Assembly (NCBI GenBank): GCA_015066095.1
Contig: SVPC01000004.1
Coordinates: 30,677 to 94,676, forward strand
Source: Oscillospiraceae bacterium
Lineage (GTDB): Bacteria; Bacillota; Clostridia; Oscillospirales; Acutalibacteraceae
Direction of reading: 5' to 3'
DNA length: 64,000 nucleotides
Positions 34,450-44,041 of this stretch are shown here, piece by piece. The notes beneath the pieces are model-generated. The model made no database searches. It saw nothing but the letters and a program-made list of their open reading frames with translations, and was not told the DNA's origin. Each line of letters opens with the position of its first letter. The first letter of the stretch is position 1. Both the position numbers and the translations under genes were made by a program.

Positions 34450-37001
34450 TAGTCTCTATATTCCTCCATAACAAAGGCTTCAAAAATATCGCCTTCCTTA
34501 ATATCGGCAAACTTTTCAAGTGTGATACCGCACTCGTAACCTTGAGCTACTTCCTTAACATCATCCTTGAAACGGCGGAGTGAATCAATCTTATCTTCAC
34601 AAATTACAATACCATCGCGTACTACGCGGATTTCGCAAGCACGTGTAACCTTGCCGTTTGTAACATAACAACCTGCAACGGTACCAACCGATGAAATCTT
34701 ATAAACGCTACGAACTTCAACGCTACCAAGTATATTTTCGCGGTATTTAGGTGCTAACATACCCTTCATAGCCGCTTCAATTTCTTCAATACAGTCATAG
34801 ATAATACGATACATACGCATATCTACACCCTCGCGCTCTGCCATATCCTTTGCAACAGCATCGGGACGTACATTAAAGCCTACGATAATAGCACCCGAAG
34901 CCTGAGCCAAAGTAACGTCAGATTCGTTAACAGCGCCAACACCGCCGTGTATAACACTAACTCTAACCTCATCATTTGAAAGTTTTTGCAAACTTTCTCT
35001 AACCGCTTCAACCGAACCTTGTACGTCGGCTTTAACAATAATGTTGAGTTCTTTAAGGTCACCCTCTGAAAGATTTTCAAAAAGATTATCAAGTGTAATC
35101 TTCTGTTTAGCATTATTAAGTTCGTCTTTAGCTTTTTGCTTTCTCTGTTCAACAAGTTGACGAGCAAGTCTTTCATCAGATACCGCGTCGAATATATCAC
35201 CCGCATTGGGTGTTTCAGCAAGACCTGTAATCTCAACCGGAACGGACGGACCTGCTTCTTTGAGAACTTTGCCGTTTTCGTTAGTCATAACACGAACACG
35301 GCCAACGGCTGTACCGGCAACTATAATGTCACCTGTTTTAAGTGTACCATTTTGGACAAGCAAAGAAGCCACAGGACCGCGGCCCTTATCAAGACGCGCT
35401 TCAATAACAATACCCTTTGCACGTCTGTCGGGGTTAGCGGTAAGTTCTTGCATTTCGGCTACAAGAAGTATATTTTCAAGCAAGTTATCAATACCCATAT
35501 GTGTTTTAGCCGAAACGGGTACGCAAATAATATCACCGCCCCATTCTTCGGGTACGAGTTCATGCTCGGTAAGTTGTTGCAAAATACGGTCGGGGTTAGC
35601 CTCAGGTTTATCCATCTTATTGATGGCAACAATAACCTGAACTTTAGCCGCTTTAGCGTGGTTAATAGCCTCGATAGTCTGTGGCATAATACCGTCATCA
35701 GCCGCTACAACCAATACCGCAATATCAGTAGCCATAGCACCGCGTTGGCGCATAGATGTAAACGCCGCGTGACCTGGAGTATCAAGGAATGTAATATCGT
35801 TGCCGTTACAGTTTACTCTGTACGCACCAATATGCTGTGTAATACCACCCGCTTCAGTATCGGTAACAGCAGTGTTACGAATAGCATCAAGAAGTGAAGT
35901 CTTACCGTGGTCAACGTGGCCCATTACAACAACAACAGGACTTCTGGGTTTAAGGTTTTCCTTGGTGTCTTCGGTATCGTCCATAATCTGTTCTTCAATG
36001 GTAACCACAACAGCACGTTGAATTTTAGCGCCCATTTCGGTTACAACAATTTCGGCAGTATCATAGTCAATTACCTGATTTACAGCCGCCATCATACCGA
36101 GTTTCATAAGTTCCTTAATAACCTCGGCAGCGGTTTTCTTCATAGCGGCAGCCAATTCGCCTACCGTGATTTCGTCACCAACAGTAACAGTAATAGGTGT
36201 CTTTTTAATGCGTTCAAGTTGAAGTCTGCGCATTTTGTCAGCCTCGGTTTCACGCTTTGCACCCTGCGGACGGCGATAGTCCTGAGATTTTTGCTTAATC
36301 TTCTGCTTACGTGAGAAGTTATCCTTCATAGAGTTAGCAGGTGCAATATTCTCATACTTTTCGTTATACTTATCAATATTTATATTTGAAGTACGGGTAT
36401 CAACATGGCGTATTTCAGCAGGACCACGTTTTGGAGCCTCACCTGCCACCTTATCCTTTTTCTTTGATACAAAGGGCTGTGGGTCAGAAGGTTTGTGTTC
36501 CTTCTTAACAGGTTCTTGCACTTTAGGCTCTGCTTTTTTACTTTCAGCCTTTTTAGGTTCTTCTTTTTTAACTTCAACCTTAGGTCCGTCGATTTTGCCT
36601 ATTTTCTTAGGCTCTGGTTTCTTTTCTTCTGCCTTAGGTTTGGTTTCTTTCTTAGGCTCTTCCTTTTTAGGTGCCACTTCACCGTTTTGCGCGGCAGCAG
36701 CGGCCTTCAACTGTTCAAGAATAGCCATTTGTTCTAAAAGTTTTTTGTTCTTTTCTTCTTCTCTTGCCTTCTTTGCCTTTTCACGCGCTTCTGCACCTGT
36801 GGCAAAATATGCCTTAAAATCTTTAACCTCATTTTCCTTGGTTATGCGGTTAAAAAAGCGGCCGATTTCTTCTTCATTAAGGGTGTTGCTACTCTTTTTC
36901 TCAACACCTGCAATCTCAGTAGCAAGGGCTGCCACCTCTTTTGATGTTAAGCCGAAATCTTTAGCAAGGTCGCTGATTTTATATTTGTTAGTCATTGGCA
37001 T
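34449..37001 (-). CDS. infB: Translation initiation factor IF-2
   Basis: The product has 850 residues. IF-2 brings initiator tRNA to the 30S subunit. An N-terminal IF2_N module ([20 protein letters not shown]) is followed by a Lys/Glu/Pro-rich linker of about 150 residues. The GTPase domain has [27 protein letters not shown] and NKMDK, then beta-barrel and C-terminal tRNA-binding domains. The upstream ATG at 37001 is chosen because AGGAGG stands nine bases before it; a second ATG two codons later is less well placed. The start lies inside the end of the ylxQ gene. Confidence 0.97.
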   Translation of the reverse strand: MPMTNKYKISDLAKDFGLTSKEVAALATEIAGVEKKSSNTLNEEEIGRFFNRITKENEVKDFKAYFATGAEAREKAKKAREEEKNKKLLEQMAILEQLKAAAAAQNGEVAPKKEEPKKETKPKAEEKKPEPKKIGKIDGPKVEVKKEEPKKAESKKAEPKVQEPVKKEHKPSDPQPFVSKKKDKVAGEAPKRGPAEIRHVDTRTSNINIDKYNEKYENIAPANSMKDNFSRKQKIKQKSQDYRRPQGAKRETEADKMRRLQLERIKKTPITVTVGDEITVGELAAAMKKTAAEVIKELMKLGMMAAVNQVIDYDTAEIVVTEMGAKIQRAVVVTIEEQIMDDTEDTKENLKPRSPVVVVMGHVDHGKTSLLDAIRNTAVTDTEAGGITQHIGAYRVNCNGNDITFLDTPGHAAFTSMRQRGAMATDIAVLVVAADDGIMPQTIEAINHAKAAKVQVIVAINKMDKPEANPDRILQQLTEHELVPEEWGGDIICVPVSAKTHMGIDNLLENILLVAEMQELTANPDRRAKGIVIEARLDKGRGPVASLLVQNGTLKTGDIIVAGTAVGRVRVMTNENGKVLKEAGPSVPVEITGLAETPNAGDIFDAVSDERLARQLVEQRKQKAKDELNNAKQKITLDNLFENLSEGDLKELNIIVKADVQGSVEAVRESLQKLSNDEVRVSVIHGGVGAVNESDVTLAQASGAIIVGFNVRPDAVAKDMAEREGVDMRMYRIIYDCIEEIEAAMKGMLAPKYRENILGSVEVRSVYKISSVGTVAGCYVTNGKVTRACEIRVVRDGIVICEDKIDSLRRFKDDVKEVAQGYECGITLEKFADIKEGDIFEAFVMEEYRD

Positions 37002-37305
37002 CTATCATAGCCTCCTGATTAAATATTGCTTGGGCGAATCCGTCATCATTAACCGATATAACGCCGCATTTTCTGCCCACTGCGGCAGATAAATCGTCTA
37101 CCGTCACATTCAAAGTGACTGTTTTAACATTTTTATTACAAGCAAAAAAAGTGATTTCTTTTAGTGTTTTTTGGGATATATCCTCTGCGCAGACTATAAG
37201 TTTGGTTTTATTGGTTTTTAAAGCCTCACAAGATTTTTGCATACCGTAAGACAATTTACCCGCCTTGGATGCAAACCCCAAAAGAGTCAAGGTTTTATTA
37301 TTCAA
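36988..37305 (-). CDS. ylxQ: L7Ae-family RNA-binding protein (YlxQ)
   Basis: About 105 residues. The L7Ae/L30e fold is recognised from [24 protein letters not shown] and [17 protein letters not shown]. The track ORF starts far too early, inside rnpM. The better start is TTG at 37305, with AAGGAG ten bases upstream and an eight-base overlap with the rnpM stop. YlxQ binds kink-turn-like RNAs; its exact role is open. It lies in its conserved place between rnpM and infB. Confidence 0.88.
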   Translation of the reverse strand: MNNKTLTLLGFASKAGKLSYGMQKSCEALKTNKTKLIVCAEDISQKTLKEITFFACNKNVKTVTLNVTVDDLSAAVGRKCGVISVNDDGFAQAIFNQEAMIDAND

Positions 37306-37567
37306 CCGTTTGTAACTCCTTTTTGAGTCTCTCATAAATTTCTTTAGAAACCTCGCACGAAAATGCGCGTTGAAGTGCATTTGATTTTTCGGCTTTTTCA
37401 AGACATTCTGCCGATTTACAAATATATGCACCCCTACCGTTAAGTTTGCCCGTTAAATCAAGCAAAATTTCATTTTCGGGGGTTTTAACCACACGGACAA
37501 GTTCGCGTTTTGGTTTCATTTCACGACAAGCCGTACACATACGCATAGGTATTTTTTTAACACTCAT
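37298..37567 (-). CDS. rnpM: RNase P modulator RnpM (YlxR, DUF448)
   Basis: The product has 89 residues. The family signature is MRMCTACREMKPKRELVRVVK followed by GRGAYICKSAECLEKA. YlxR/RnpM of Bacillus subtilis binds the RNase P RNA and modulates its activity. The two Cys pairs are kept. It follows nusA by 23 bases and overlaps ylxQ. Confidence 0.93.
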   Translation of the reverse strand: MSVKKIPMRMCTACREMKPKRELVRVVKTPENEILLDLTGKLNGRGAYICKSAECLEKAEKSNALQRAFSCEVSKEIYERLKKELQTVE

Positions 37568-37590
37568 AATAAAAACTCACTTAATATAGA

Positions 37591-38673
37591 TTATTCGCCA
37601 AAGAAACCGCTTTCGGGATGGATATCAATCTTCCAACCTGTAAGTTTTGCGGCAAGGCGCACATTTTGACCCTTGTTACCGATAGCAAGGGAAAGTTGTT
37701 CTTCAGGAACACTTGCCTTGCAAACCTTGGGGTCTTCGGATTCGATTTCAACCCTAGCCACTCTTGCAGGAGATAAAGCCTCTGCAACAAAGAGTGTGGG
37801 GTCATCGCTGTATTTTACGATATCGATTTTTTCACCGGCGAGTTCATTCACAATATTGTTTACGCGTTCGCCCTTAGGACCGATACAAGCGCCAACAGCA
37901 TCAACTTCGGGGTCGGGCGAATATACTGCGATTTTTGTTCTGGAACCTGCTTGGCGGGATACCGACTTAATTTCAATAGTACCGTCAAAAATTTCGGGAA
38001 CTTCTTTTTCAAACAAACGCTTTACCAGACCCGGATGTGTACGCGAAAGCATAATACGGGCACCGCGCTCGGTTTCCTTAACATCCACAACATAAACCTT
38101 AATGTGGTCGCCCTCTTTAAGCATTTCGTCGGGTACTTGTTCGAGTTTGGGTAAAGTAGCCTCACTATGACCTATTGTAAGAATAGCATTGCCTGTTTTA
38201 GGGTCAATTTTCTGAACAACTGCAGTAACAAGTTCGCGTGTTTTGCTTTGGAACTCTGCCAAAGTCTGTCCTCTTTCGGCATCACGAACACCCTGACGGA
38301 AATTGTTTTTAGAATTTTGTGCTACTACACGGCCGAATTTTCTGGTGTCAAGTTTAATGTCAACAAATCCGTTTTCGATAGAATTGGGGTCGATAGCAGC
38401 AGCATCTTCCTTTGAAATCTCTGTATAAGGGTCTAGAACCTCATCAACAACAGTTTTACGGGCTGTTACCGAGAAAATTTTATTCTCACAGTCAATAACG
38501 CAAGAAACAATTTCGTTTCCGCCGTAATCTTTACGTGCGGCAACCACTATAGCATCTGCAATCTTTTCTGCAATAAATTCTTTCGGAATGCCTCTTTCTT
38601 CTTCCATCATCTCAAGTGCGGCAAAAAATTCTGCCGTATTATCTGTCTTTTTTGTCTTTTTAGCCTTAGCCAT
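37591..38673 (-). CDS. nusA: Transcription termination/antitermination factor NusA
   Basis: About 360 residues, the short Gram-positive form without the C-terminal acidic repeats. An N-terminal RNA-polymerase-binding domain is followed by an S1 domain (about 135-200) and two KH domains with ACIGPKGERVNNIVNEL and AIGNKGQNVRLAAKLTGW. NusA stimulates pausing and intrinsic termination. The start is MAKAKKTKK with GGAGG 11 bases upstream; the track ORF begins inside that SD. It follows rimP in the operon. Confidence 0.96.
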   Translation of the reverse strand: MAKAKKTKKTDNTAEFFAALEMMEEERGIPKEFIAEKIADAIVVAARKDYGGNEIVSCVIDCENKIFSVTARKTVVDEVLDPYTEISKEDAAAIDPNSIENGFVDIKLDTRKFGRVVAQNSKNNFRQGVRDAERGQTLAEFQSKTRELVTAVVQKIDPKTGNAILTIGHSEATLPKLEQVPDEMLKEGDHIKVYVVDVKETERGARIMLSRTHPGLVKRLFEKEVPEIFDGTIEIKSVSRQAGSRTKIAVYSPDPEVDAVGACIGPKGERVNNIVNELAGEKIDIVKYSDDPTLFVAEALSPARVARVEIESEDPKVCKASVPEEQLSLAIGNKGQNVRLAAKLTGWKIDIHPESGFFGE

Positions 38674-38709
38674 TTTTGTTAATTCCTCCAAACAAAATAA
38701 ATTATAATT

Positions 38710-39162
38710 TTATTCAAAATCGCATAAGTTTGCTTTTGATATATCTTTTAAAGCAAAAGTAACTTTACTGCCGTGTATATCAAGCGTAATATCTTCTTCT
38801 AAAGCCACAAGCGTACCAGTAAACTCCTTAACGCCGTCAACCGCTTTATAAAGTTTTACCTTGATTTTCTGACCCAACACTTTAGAGTAATGCTCTTTCT
38901 TTACAAGTTCGCGTTCCAAACCGCAAGAACAAACCTCCAAATAATAAGATTTATCAATAGGGTCAGCCTCGTCAATAACGGGGTCAATAGCGTGGGAAAC
39001 ATTTGTGCAATCGTCAATGGTAATACCGTCTGCTTTATCAATAAAAACACGCAAATACCACGAAGCGCCCTCTTTAACAAAGCGTACATCCCAAAGCTCT
39101 ACGCCCTCGTTTTCGACCGTTTCTTTTATAAGGGAATAAACCCTTTCGGCCGCATTTGCCAT
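38710..39162 (-). CDS. rimP: Ribosome maturation factor RimP
   Basis: About 150 residues, normal for RimP, which assists 30S assembly. Diagnostic stretches are ELWDVRFVKEGASWYLRVFIDK and SYYLEVCSCGLERELVKKEHY. The start is MANAAERVYS with GAGGAGG upstream; the track ORF adds 16 residues that overlap the leader hairpin. It is first in the nusA-infB operon. Confidence 0.95.
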   Translation of the reverse strand: MANAAERVYSLIKETVENEGVELWDVRFVKEGASWYLRVFIDKADGITIDDCTNVSHAIDPVIDEADPIDKSYYLEVCSCGLERELVKKEHYSKVLGQKIKVKLYKAVDGVKEFTGTLVALEEDITLDIHGSKVTFALKDISKANLCDFE

Positions 39163-39180
39163 ACCTTCGCCTCCTCGCAA

Positions 39181-39210
39181 AACAAAAGTGAGCGGCTTTG
39201 CGCCACTCAC
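39181..39210 (-). promoter_or_regulatory. Attenuator-like hairpin in the rimP-nusA leader
   Basis: On the minus strand GTGAGTGGC pairs with GCCGCTCAC around GCAAA, then TTTTGTTTTG follows, just upstream of the rimP SD. It has the form of an intrinsic terminator inside the leader of the operon encoding NusA. Confidence 0.65.
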
Positions 39211-39230
39211 CTTTCTTAAGAACTGTACAC

Positions 39231-39259
39231 ATTATAACATATATTATTTAAAAAATCAA
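39231..39259 (-). promoter_or_regulatory. Sigma-A promoter of the rimP-nusA-infB operon
   Basis: TTGATT, a 17-base spacer and TATAAT read toward rimP. Confidence 0.8.
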
Positions 39260-39262
39260 GTA

Positions 39263-40966
39263 CTAATTTTGCGAAGCGGTTTCTCTATCATATTCTGCCA
39301 AAATCTCATCATCATCGCCGCCCTCAGGTTCGCCTTGATATGAGTTCTTATAAATCTTAACAACCATATCGGCATTTACCTTTTTACCATATACGGGCTC
39401 TTGCTCTAATATAACACCGGGTTCTTCATTTTCATCATACTTTTCAAGCACAACAATATTATCGTACAAGAAACCTGCTTTAAGAAGCTCTACCTTTGCA
39501 TTTGCTTCGTCAAGACCGATAACATTAGGCATTTTAAACTCTTGCGGACCAAGGCTTATAACTACTTCAATTTTGGTTTCATTTTCTACCTCGGTACCCT
39601 TTGCCACAGATTGTTCGCAAACCTGACCCTTAGCATAAGTTTTAGAGTAAACCTTGTTCTTTATAACAATCTCGAAACGCTTAACTTCGTCCATTTCCAT
39701 AATTTCAGCATAGGTTTTACCTGTAAAATCGGGAACTGTATAAAGCATTACATTAGGTTTAACGATAGATTCTTCACCTGCAGACTGTTCCTCAGAAGAA
39801 ATTACAGGTATGCTTGAATTTTCAGATTTGGTATCAGTATCGTCACCTTTAAGCACAGTAAAATACAAAATCAAAAATATCAAAAGTACAGCGCCTATTG
39901 TAATACCTGCTGATATCGCCAAAGTCTTTATGCTGCTCTTTTCTTTGCTTTGCTGACCTGTAACTACTGCATTAACATCATCATCTTCGTCATCTTCATC
40001 TGCATAAGCAATCTCGCCGTAAACCAACTCATTTTTAAGCGATTCAATATCCTGTGTTCTATCATTAGGCTTCACCTTTAAGCCGTTAGCCAATGCGGTA
40101 AGAACGTGGCGCGGAAGCTCACTAGCAAAGCTTGACGGAATAGAAAGGCGTTCATCTTCGAGTCTTAAAGTAGCCTTAGGAATGTCCTTACCAATTAAAA
40201 CCCTGAATAAAGTAGCGCAAAAACCATAAACATCGGTGTAATCACCTTCAGGAATATTTAATACGCCATACTGTTCTATTGCCGAATAGCCATCAGTTAA
40301 TTCCATTTCAATATCGCCGTTTGCCATACGCAACTTGCCTATACTGTAATCGGTAATACGCAATTTGCCATCGCGGCCCACCACTATACTTTGGGGAGAA
40401 ATACCCTTATGAATAACTCCGATATCATTCATAGCCTTTATTGTATCAATAAGCGGTAATAACAAAGCACGAGCCTGTTCCCATTTAAGTGTGCCGCCGT
40501 TGCGCTGCAAAAAGTCTTCCAAAGTTATGCACTGCAAATTCTGATACACAACATACGCTGTGCCGTTGGTTTCAAATACATCAACAACTTCTTGCAAAGA
40601 TGCTAACGACTGATTTTTTAAAGTGTTGTTTATCTCTAAAAATTCAAGCAAATTCTGATTATATACATAACGCTTATCTATAGGAATAAAAACAGATGTA
40701 TCAGGATTACGTTCTACTATACCGCGCGGATAATATTCTTTAATTTTAACAACCGTTTCAGTGCCCTTATCCCAAGCGATATATGTAATGCCCTCACCTG
40801 TCACTGACAACACTTTACCAATAACATATCGGTTATTTACAACCATTTTTACAGGTAATGCCTGTGGATTATTACGCGAAGTCATATCATAGCCACAGAT
40901 AGGACAAACTTTTTCGTCGCCCATCGGATTCATACAACCCATACATAGGATATCAGGATTTATCAT
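39263..40966 (-). CDS. Zinc-ribbon PASTA protein with kinase fold, probably a pseudokinase
   Basis: The product has 567 residues. A zinc ribbon (CMGCMNPMGDEKVCPICG, about 8-25) precedes a kinase-like domain (about 40-310), a membrane helix (about 350-372) and two PASTA domains. The ATP-anchoring Lys is kept (VVKIKEYYPRG). However, the catalytic loop expected as HRDxxxxN reads HKGISPQS, so both the catalytic Asp and the metal-binding Asn are absent, and DFG reads DYS. The domain order is that of PrkC-like envelope sensors, but catalysis looks lost. No PrpC phosphatase gene is adjacent. It may be a scaffold or peptidoglycan-sensing regulator. Confidence 0.85.
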   Translation of the reverse strand: MINPDILCMGCMNPMGDEKVCPICGYDMTSRNNPQALPVKMVVNNRYVIGKVLSVTGEGITYIAWDKGTETVVKIKEYYPRGIVERNPDTSVFIPIDKRYVYNQNLLEFLEINNTLKNQSLASLQEVVDVFETNGTAYVVYQNLQCITLEDFLQRNGGTLKWEQARALLLPLIDTIKAMNDIGVIHKGISPQSIVVGRDGKLRITDYSIGKLRMANGDIEMELTDGYSAIEQYGVLNIPEGDYTDVYGFCATLFRVLIGKDIPKATLRLEDERLSIPSSFASELPRHVLTALANGLKVKPNDRTQDIESLKNELVYGEIAYADEDDEDDDVNAVVTGQQSKEKSSIKTLAISAGITIGAVLLIFLILYFTVLKGDDTDTKSENSSIPVISSEEQSAGEESIVKPNVMLYTVPDFTGKTYAEIMEMDEVKRFEIVIKNKVYSKTYAKGQVCEQSVAKGTEVENETKIEVVISLGPQEFKMPNVIGLDEANAKVELLKAGFLYDNIVVLEKYDENEEPGVILEQEPVYGKKVNADMVVKIYKNSYQGEPEGGDDDEILAEYDRETASQN

Positions 40967-40999
40967 ATTAAAACCTCCAGAGTATGTTTACTAAAAATT

Positions 41000-41008
41000 A
41001 TTATATCA
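41000..41008 (-). promoter_or_regulatory. Extended -10 promoter for the PASTA protein gene
   Basis: TGATATAAT on the minus strand forms an extended -10 about 34 bases before the gene; no -35 at the right spacing is seen. Confidence 0.4.
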
Positions 41009-41023
41009 CATTTGTCAAGCCAT

Positions 41024-41707
41024 TTACGGTTTAGGCGGTATAGCCACAGCCTTTTTAAACACGCAAGTGTGGTGCGGTGTTATAAGTCGGTCTTCATGCA
41101 AAGAGCCAAAATACCAATGCTTAAATTCCACCGAGCGCCCCAATTCCTCAAAATAACCGTTAAGCTTATTCACTCGGTTATTATCGCCACGGCGCATAAG
41201 CATAGCACTTTTAACAAGTAAAGGTGGCTCATGGGTTATCATATAATCCACCTTACAATCAACCGCATCCAATGTTTTGGCGCCTTCTGCCATTTCGTAT
41301 GCGGTAGGTTCCTCATCCACCCACCAGTTACCCTGTTCGCGGCGCATATCCTTATCGGTACTCTCGCCGCCACCAAAAGTAAAAAATGTGTTGCCCTCTA
41401 TTGTAAAAATCTGACCGCGCATAAGATGGATAAGATTACCCTTTATTCTATGTACCATTCCACCATGCCAATATGTAACACGCGAACGGTTTATTGTATC
41501 AAGATTATCATGCGTACCGTCAACAAAAGCGGTCACAAAACGACGGGTAGACAAATATTTTATGACCTCTTTTTCAGTTTTCCCACCATCGAAAATATAA
41601 CCAAAATCACCGCAAACTATAAGCACATCTCCGCTTTTTAGTTTCCTGAAATTTTTATCATAAAGCCTTTCCAGTTCGCCGTGCATATCACCTGTTACAT
41701 AAACCAA
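41024..41707 (-). CDS. Cytoplasmic metallophosphoesterase
   Basis: The product has 227 residues with no signal or membrane segment. Motifs VTGDMHGE (DxH), VCGDFGY (GD) and DGTHDNLD (in place of GNHD) and MITHEPP mark a calcineurin-like phosphoesterase, with GSLHEDR replacing the final GHTH. Translation starts at TTG with GAGGTG seven bases upstream. Substrate unknown. The GTHD and SLH variants suggest altered metal binding relative to the typical family. Confidence 0.8.
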   Translation of the reverse strand: MVYVTGDMHGELERLYDKNFRKLKSGDVLIVCGDFGYIFDGGKTEKEVIKYLSTRRFVTAFVDGTHDNLDTINRSRVTYWHGGMVHRIKGNLIHLMRGQIFTIEGNTFFTFGGGESTDKDMRREQGNWWVDEEPTAYEMAEGAKTLDAVDCKVDYMITHEPPLLVKSAMLMRRGDNNRVNKLNGYFEELGRSVEFKHWYFGSLHEDRLITPHHTCVFKKAVAIPPKP

Positions 41708-41739
41708 TGGTTTTCACCTCTTTTTTTATAAAAAAATAC

Positions 41740-41767
41740 TTTAAAAATTTTCAAATTATGTTATAAT
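41740..41767 (+). promoter_or_regulatory. Probable promoter for the D,D-carboxypeptidase-like gene
   Basis: TTTAAA, a 16-base spacer and a perfect TATAAT lie 34 bases before the ATG at 41802. Confidence 0.55.
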
Positions 41768-41801
41768 ATAATTACTATACCACATCTTTGGAGAGATTTC
41801 T

Positions 41802-43130
41802 ATGGTAAAAAAGACTTTTTCCATTATTTTTATATGTTTTTTAACATTTTTATATATTTTCACACCCATAACCGCCTCTGCCTATGAGGTTACGGGTATC
41901 GATTTCACCCATAATGCCGGTATGTTAATCTCGCTCGATACTGATGAAATACTTTACGAAAAAAATATTGATATGAAAGTTTATCCTGCTTCAATCACCA
42001 AGATTATGACCGCCGTACTTATGATAGAAAGCGATAAATGGGACCCACAGGCAAAGGTAAAAATAAACAAAGCTTGTCTTGATGTTGTTTTAGGTACAGG
42101 TCTTTCGGTTTCCCTTTTGGAAGAAGGCGAAGAATTAACACAACTCGACCTATTATACACCGTTTTGGTTTCATCTTACGGTGACTGTACTTATCTTGCG
42201 GCAGAACTTTTTGGCGGCAGTTATGAAAACTTTGTAAAAATGATGAACGACAAAGCGCAGGAGTTAGGTCTTTCGGGCACACATTACTCCAACCCCGTAG
42301 GGCTTCACGAAGAAGAAACCTACACCACCGTGCGCGACACCTACACCCTTACAAAATACGCCTTACAATATGACCTTTTTAAAACCGTTACATCGGCTTC
42401 GCGTTACCGCTTCACCACAACAAAAGGCACTGTGCGTAACCTCTCCACCACCAACTTTTTGATTGATAAAAACACAAATTACTGGTATCAATATGCCAGT
42501 GGCGTAAAAACGGGTTACACCGATGTCGCCGGCAGATGTCTTGTCAGCACCGCTTCCTATAACGGTTACAATTATGCTTGTATCGTTTTCGGTTGTACAA
42601 ACAGTCCCTCAAAAAGGTATGATTTTGCAGAATCGCGCGAACTTTACCGTTGGGCTTTCAACAATTTTTCTTATAAAGAGGTTGCCAACTCGGACGAGCC
42701 TGTTTGCGAAATTCCCGTAGAACTTTCTGCTGATACCGACTTTGTCCCCCTTTATTTCAAAAAGCCCTTTGTAACAATTTTACCAAACGGTGCCGACCAA
42801 TCTACATTGGTAATCAAAAACACCTTTGAAAACGAAACCGCAACAGCACCCATTAAAAAGGGTGATGTTTTAGGCTATTCTGAAATTTATTATGCCGAAA
42901 AGTTAATCGGAAAAGTAGACCTTGTCGCTGGTGAAGACATAGAAAAAAGCACATGGCTTGCTATAATGAGCGGTATTGAAGATTTCTTTACAAGCAGTTA
43001 TATGACCGTTATTTACTATATTTTAGGCGGTATAGTAGTTCTGTTCATTCTGGCTTGTATCTACCTTAACCGACCTAAAAAGAAGCGCAAGGTAAAATAT
43101 ATCCCCTACGACAAAGATAACGAAGAATAG
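41802..43130 (+). CDS. D-alanyl-D-alanine carboxypeptidase family protein (S11)
   Basis: The product has 442 residues. A signal peptide (about 1-29, ending ITASA) leads into an S11 penicillin-binding domain. The SxxK motif is present (PASITKIMTAV) and the KTG motif is present (SGVKTGYTDVAGR). The middle SxN motif, normally SGN or SAN, reads SYGD, so its Asn is missing. A PBP5_C-like domain and a C-terminal membrane helix followed by KKKRKVKY anchor it. The family trims D-Ala from peptidoglycan stem peptides. Activity here is uncertain because of the changed motif. Confidence 0.88.
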   Translation: MVKKTFSIIFICFLTFLYIFTPITASAYEVTGIDFTHNAGMLISLDTDEILYEKNIDMKVYPASITKIMTAVLMIESDKWDPQAKVKINKACLDVVLGTGLSVSLLEEGEELTQLDLLYTVLVSSYGDCTYLAAELFGGSYENFVKMMNDKAQELGLSGTHYSNPVGLHEEETYTTVRDTYTLTKYALQYDLFKTVTSASRYRFTTTKGTVRNLSTTNFLIDKNTNYWYQYASGVKTGYTDVAGRCLVSTASYNGYNYACIVFGCTNSPSKRYDFAESRELYRWAFNNFSYKEVANSDEPVCEIPVELSADTDFVPLYFKKPFVTILPNGADQSTLVIKNTFENETATAPIKKGDVLGYSEIYYAEKLIGKVDLVAGEDIEKSTWLAIMSGIEDFFTSSYMTVIYYILGGIVVLFILACIYLNRPKKKRKVKYIPYDKDNEE

Positions 43131-43132
43131 TA

Positions 43133-43165
43133 AAAATCCCCTTAACCGCAGTTAAGGGGATTTTG
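43133..43165. terminator. Bidirectional intrinsic terminator
   Basis: AAATCCCCTTAA pairs with TTAAGGGGATTT, between two convergent genes. Confidence 0.85.
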
Positions 43166-43194
43166 ATTTAGATTACTCTTTTATTACCGCTATA

Positions 43195-43935
43195 TCAATC
43201 AAAAAATTTAGACGGTGCGAAAATTACAGGAACACGGGTTTGTGCATTTATTTCAAATGTATTCTTTTTTATTTCTGTAATATGTCTTGTGACAAGCGCC
43301 GCATTAGTTTGAGAATTTAAAATGTTTATTGCTTCATTTATAGTATTTGCTCGACAGGTCTTAATCAGGTGCGAAATTGAGTAAAGTATACGCGGATTGG
43401 TATACTCGGCCACGATAGGACAATCCTCAAATTCCAAATAATTGTTATATAATTCTTGAGAGAGATTAGCATAACCCTCGAGATAATAATGCAACTTATT
43501 ACGCGCATTCACCTTCAACAAAATACCACCGATGAGCATTAAAATAGCGGGAATACCTAAAATTAAACACATAACAATTTCTCGCGGTGAAATCACACCC
43601 ATCAATACCAAAAATGCAGTAAATATACTACCCCAAATTATCAAAGCGTTACTTGTACCACGCGCATATTTATTAACCTGCTCACAAGCGTCATCATAAG
43701 CATCATAATGTAACTGTTTTTTAGAAAAGAACTCAAACACCTTTTCAAGAATAGAAAGTTCGCTCTTGCGAAGCGATTCTATTTCAGCGTGTTGTTGCAT
43801 AACCGACGGTGCAACCATAACAGGAGTGGGTTGATATGAATATGTAGCAATAGGCATATCTGCAACCTTTTTACCGCAATTAGTGCAAAAAACCGCATTT
43901 TCTAAAAGCCTAGTGCCACAATTAGAACAAAACAT
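43195..43935 (-). CDS. Zinc-ribbon membrane protein, unknown
   Basis: The product has 246 residues. An N-terminal double zinc ribbon (MFCSNCGTRL and VFCTNCGKKV) is followed by a polar linker, then two hydrophobic helices at about 107-155 and a soluble C-terminal helical domain. I do not recognise the family beyond the ribbon. A consensus SD (GGAGG) precedes the ATG. It is monocistronic, divergent from the MFS transporter. Confidence 0.75.
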   Translation of the reverse strand: MFCSNCGTRLLENAVFCTNCGKKVADMPIATYSYQPTPVMVAPSVMQQHAEIESLRKSELSILEKVFEFFSKKQLHYDAYDDACEQVNKYARGTSNALIIWGSIFTAFLVLMGVISPREIVMCLILGIPAILMLIGGILLKVNARNKLHYYLEGYANLSQELYNNYLEFEDCPIVAEYTNPRILYSISHLIKTCRANTINEAINILNSQTNAALVTRHITEIKKNTFEINAQTRVPVIFAPSKFFD

Positions 43936-43957
43936 TTATAAAACCTCCTTTTTTTAT

Positions 43958-43986
43958 ATTATACCATCACACAAAAAATAATGCAA
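43958..43986 (-). promoter_or_regulatory. Sigma-A promoter for the zinc-ribbon protein gene
   Basis: TTGCAT, a 17-base spacer and TATAAT read leftward. Confidence 0.75.
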
Positions 43987-43994
43987 CAAAACCT

Positions 43995-44022
43995 TTTACA
44001 ACTGACGTAAATATGATATACT
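43995..44022 (+). promoter_or_regulatory. Sigma-A promoter for the MFS-PfkB operon
   Basis: TTTACA, a 16-base spacer and TATACT lie 19 bases before the start at 44042. Confidence 0.65.
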
Positions 44023-44041
44023 TTAAAAAGAGGTGTTTTTT

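Noticed and set aside
35136-35897. 253-aa plus-strand ORF opposite infB
   Set aside because: It is antisense to the GTPase domain of IF-2 and has no SD or recognisable domain.
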